Assembly: GCF_002760435.1 (NCBI RefSeq)
Contig: NZ_AUUU01000114.1
Span: forward strand, 1 to 43,759
DNA length: 43,759 bases
Source: Clostridium sp. LS
GTDB taxonomy: Bacteria > Bacillota > Clostridia > Clostridiales > Clostridiaceae
Direction of reading: 5' to 3'
The notes under the pieces were generated by a model. The model did no database searches and was not told the DNA's origin. It was given only the letters and a program-made list of their open reading frames with translations. This document shows, one piece after another, positions 43,705 through 43,759 of the stretch. Position 1 is the stretch's first letter; each line of letters begins with the position of its first letter. Made by a program: the position numbers and the translations under genes.

Positions 43705-43759
43705 CTTAGGCACAATCAAAAAAATAACAAGTCCATTTGCCAGCCTATTTTCCATGGCA

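Noticed and set aside
43570..43755. 61-codon minus-strand open frame at the right edge
   Set aside because: It runs through the 43676-43704 terminator hairpin and overlaps the end of the HAD gene. It is more likely the transcribed tail of an outside gene than a protein.
1..43759. tRNA, rRNA and known riboswitch sequences
   Set aside because: None could be recognised by eye on either strand.

Overview
The window is very AT-rich, uses strong AGGAGG-type ribosome binding sites, and carries mutS, a GapN-type dehydrogenase, choline-binding-type cell-wall repeats and FetAB. This points to a low-GC, spore-former-type Firmicute, most likely a solventogenic Clostridium (C. beijerinckii-like). No rRNA, tRNA or CRISPR array was seen.

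Left block (1-10.9 kb): metal handling and cell wall. The tail of an Nramp-like transporter comes first. Two inverted copies of a metal module follow. Copy 1 (minus) has a CobW/G3E GTPase, a G3E-permease fusion and a TIGR03943 (YcgQ-like) protein. Copy 2 (plus) has the fusion and the TIGR03943 protein, plus only the two ends of a deleted G3E gene. Between the copies lie a NodB deacetylase, a GH25 lysozyme with cell-wall repeats and an orphan ZnuA-like metal-binding lipoprotein. The promoters of the intact G3E gene and of znuA share a 16-bp element (15 of 16 identical) at the same distance from their -10 boxes, suggesting one metal-responsive repressor.

Middle block (11-25 kb): accessory DNA. 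It holds a broken ISLre2-type transposase, an XRE regulator and then an operon of three dynamin-like GTPases. Small ORFs lie between the first two GTPases, and a protein of exact 20-residue His-containing repeats sits before the third, which is membrane anchored. After that come a compositionally foreign glyoxalase-family gene, fragments of an aminoglycoside phosphotransferase and an IS1595-type transposase, a YdcF protein, and a dispersed 64-bp repeat present twice.

Integrated element (about 25.9-34.07 kb): a PadR regulator lies near its left side. The element carries an RNase H-ParB-like fusion, an HExxH protein, a phage/plasmid Rep-like protein, small HTH genes with a divergent operator, a zinc-finger protein and a large serine recombinase. 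The recombinase ends 17 bp from the mutS stop codon, so the element probably inserted directly behind mutS, where mutL is normally expected.

Right block (34-43.8 kb): core genes. These are mutS, gapN, a HAD nucleotidase-like gene, fetAB, a fusion of a truncated UvrD-type helicase domain to a LexA-type autoprotease, and a Cof-type HAD phosphatase. The observations most worth following are the three-dynamin operon, the helicase-LexA fusion, the RNase H-ParB fusion and the duplicated metal module with its internal deletion scar.
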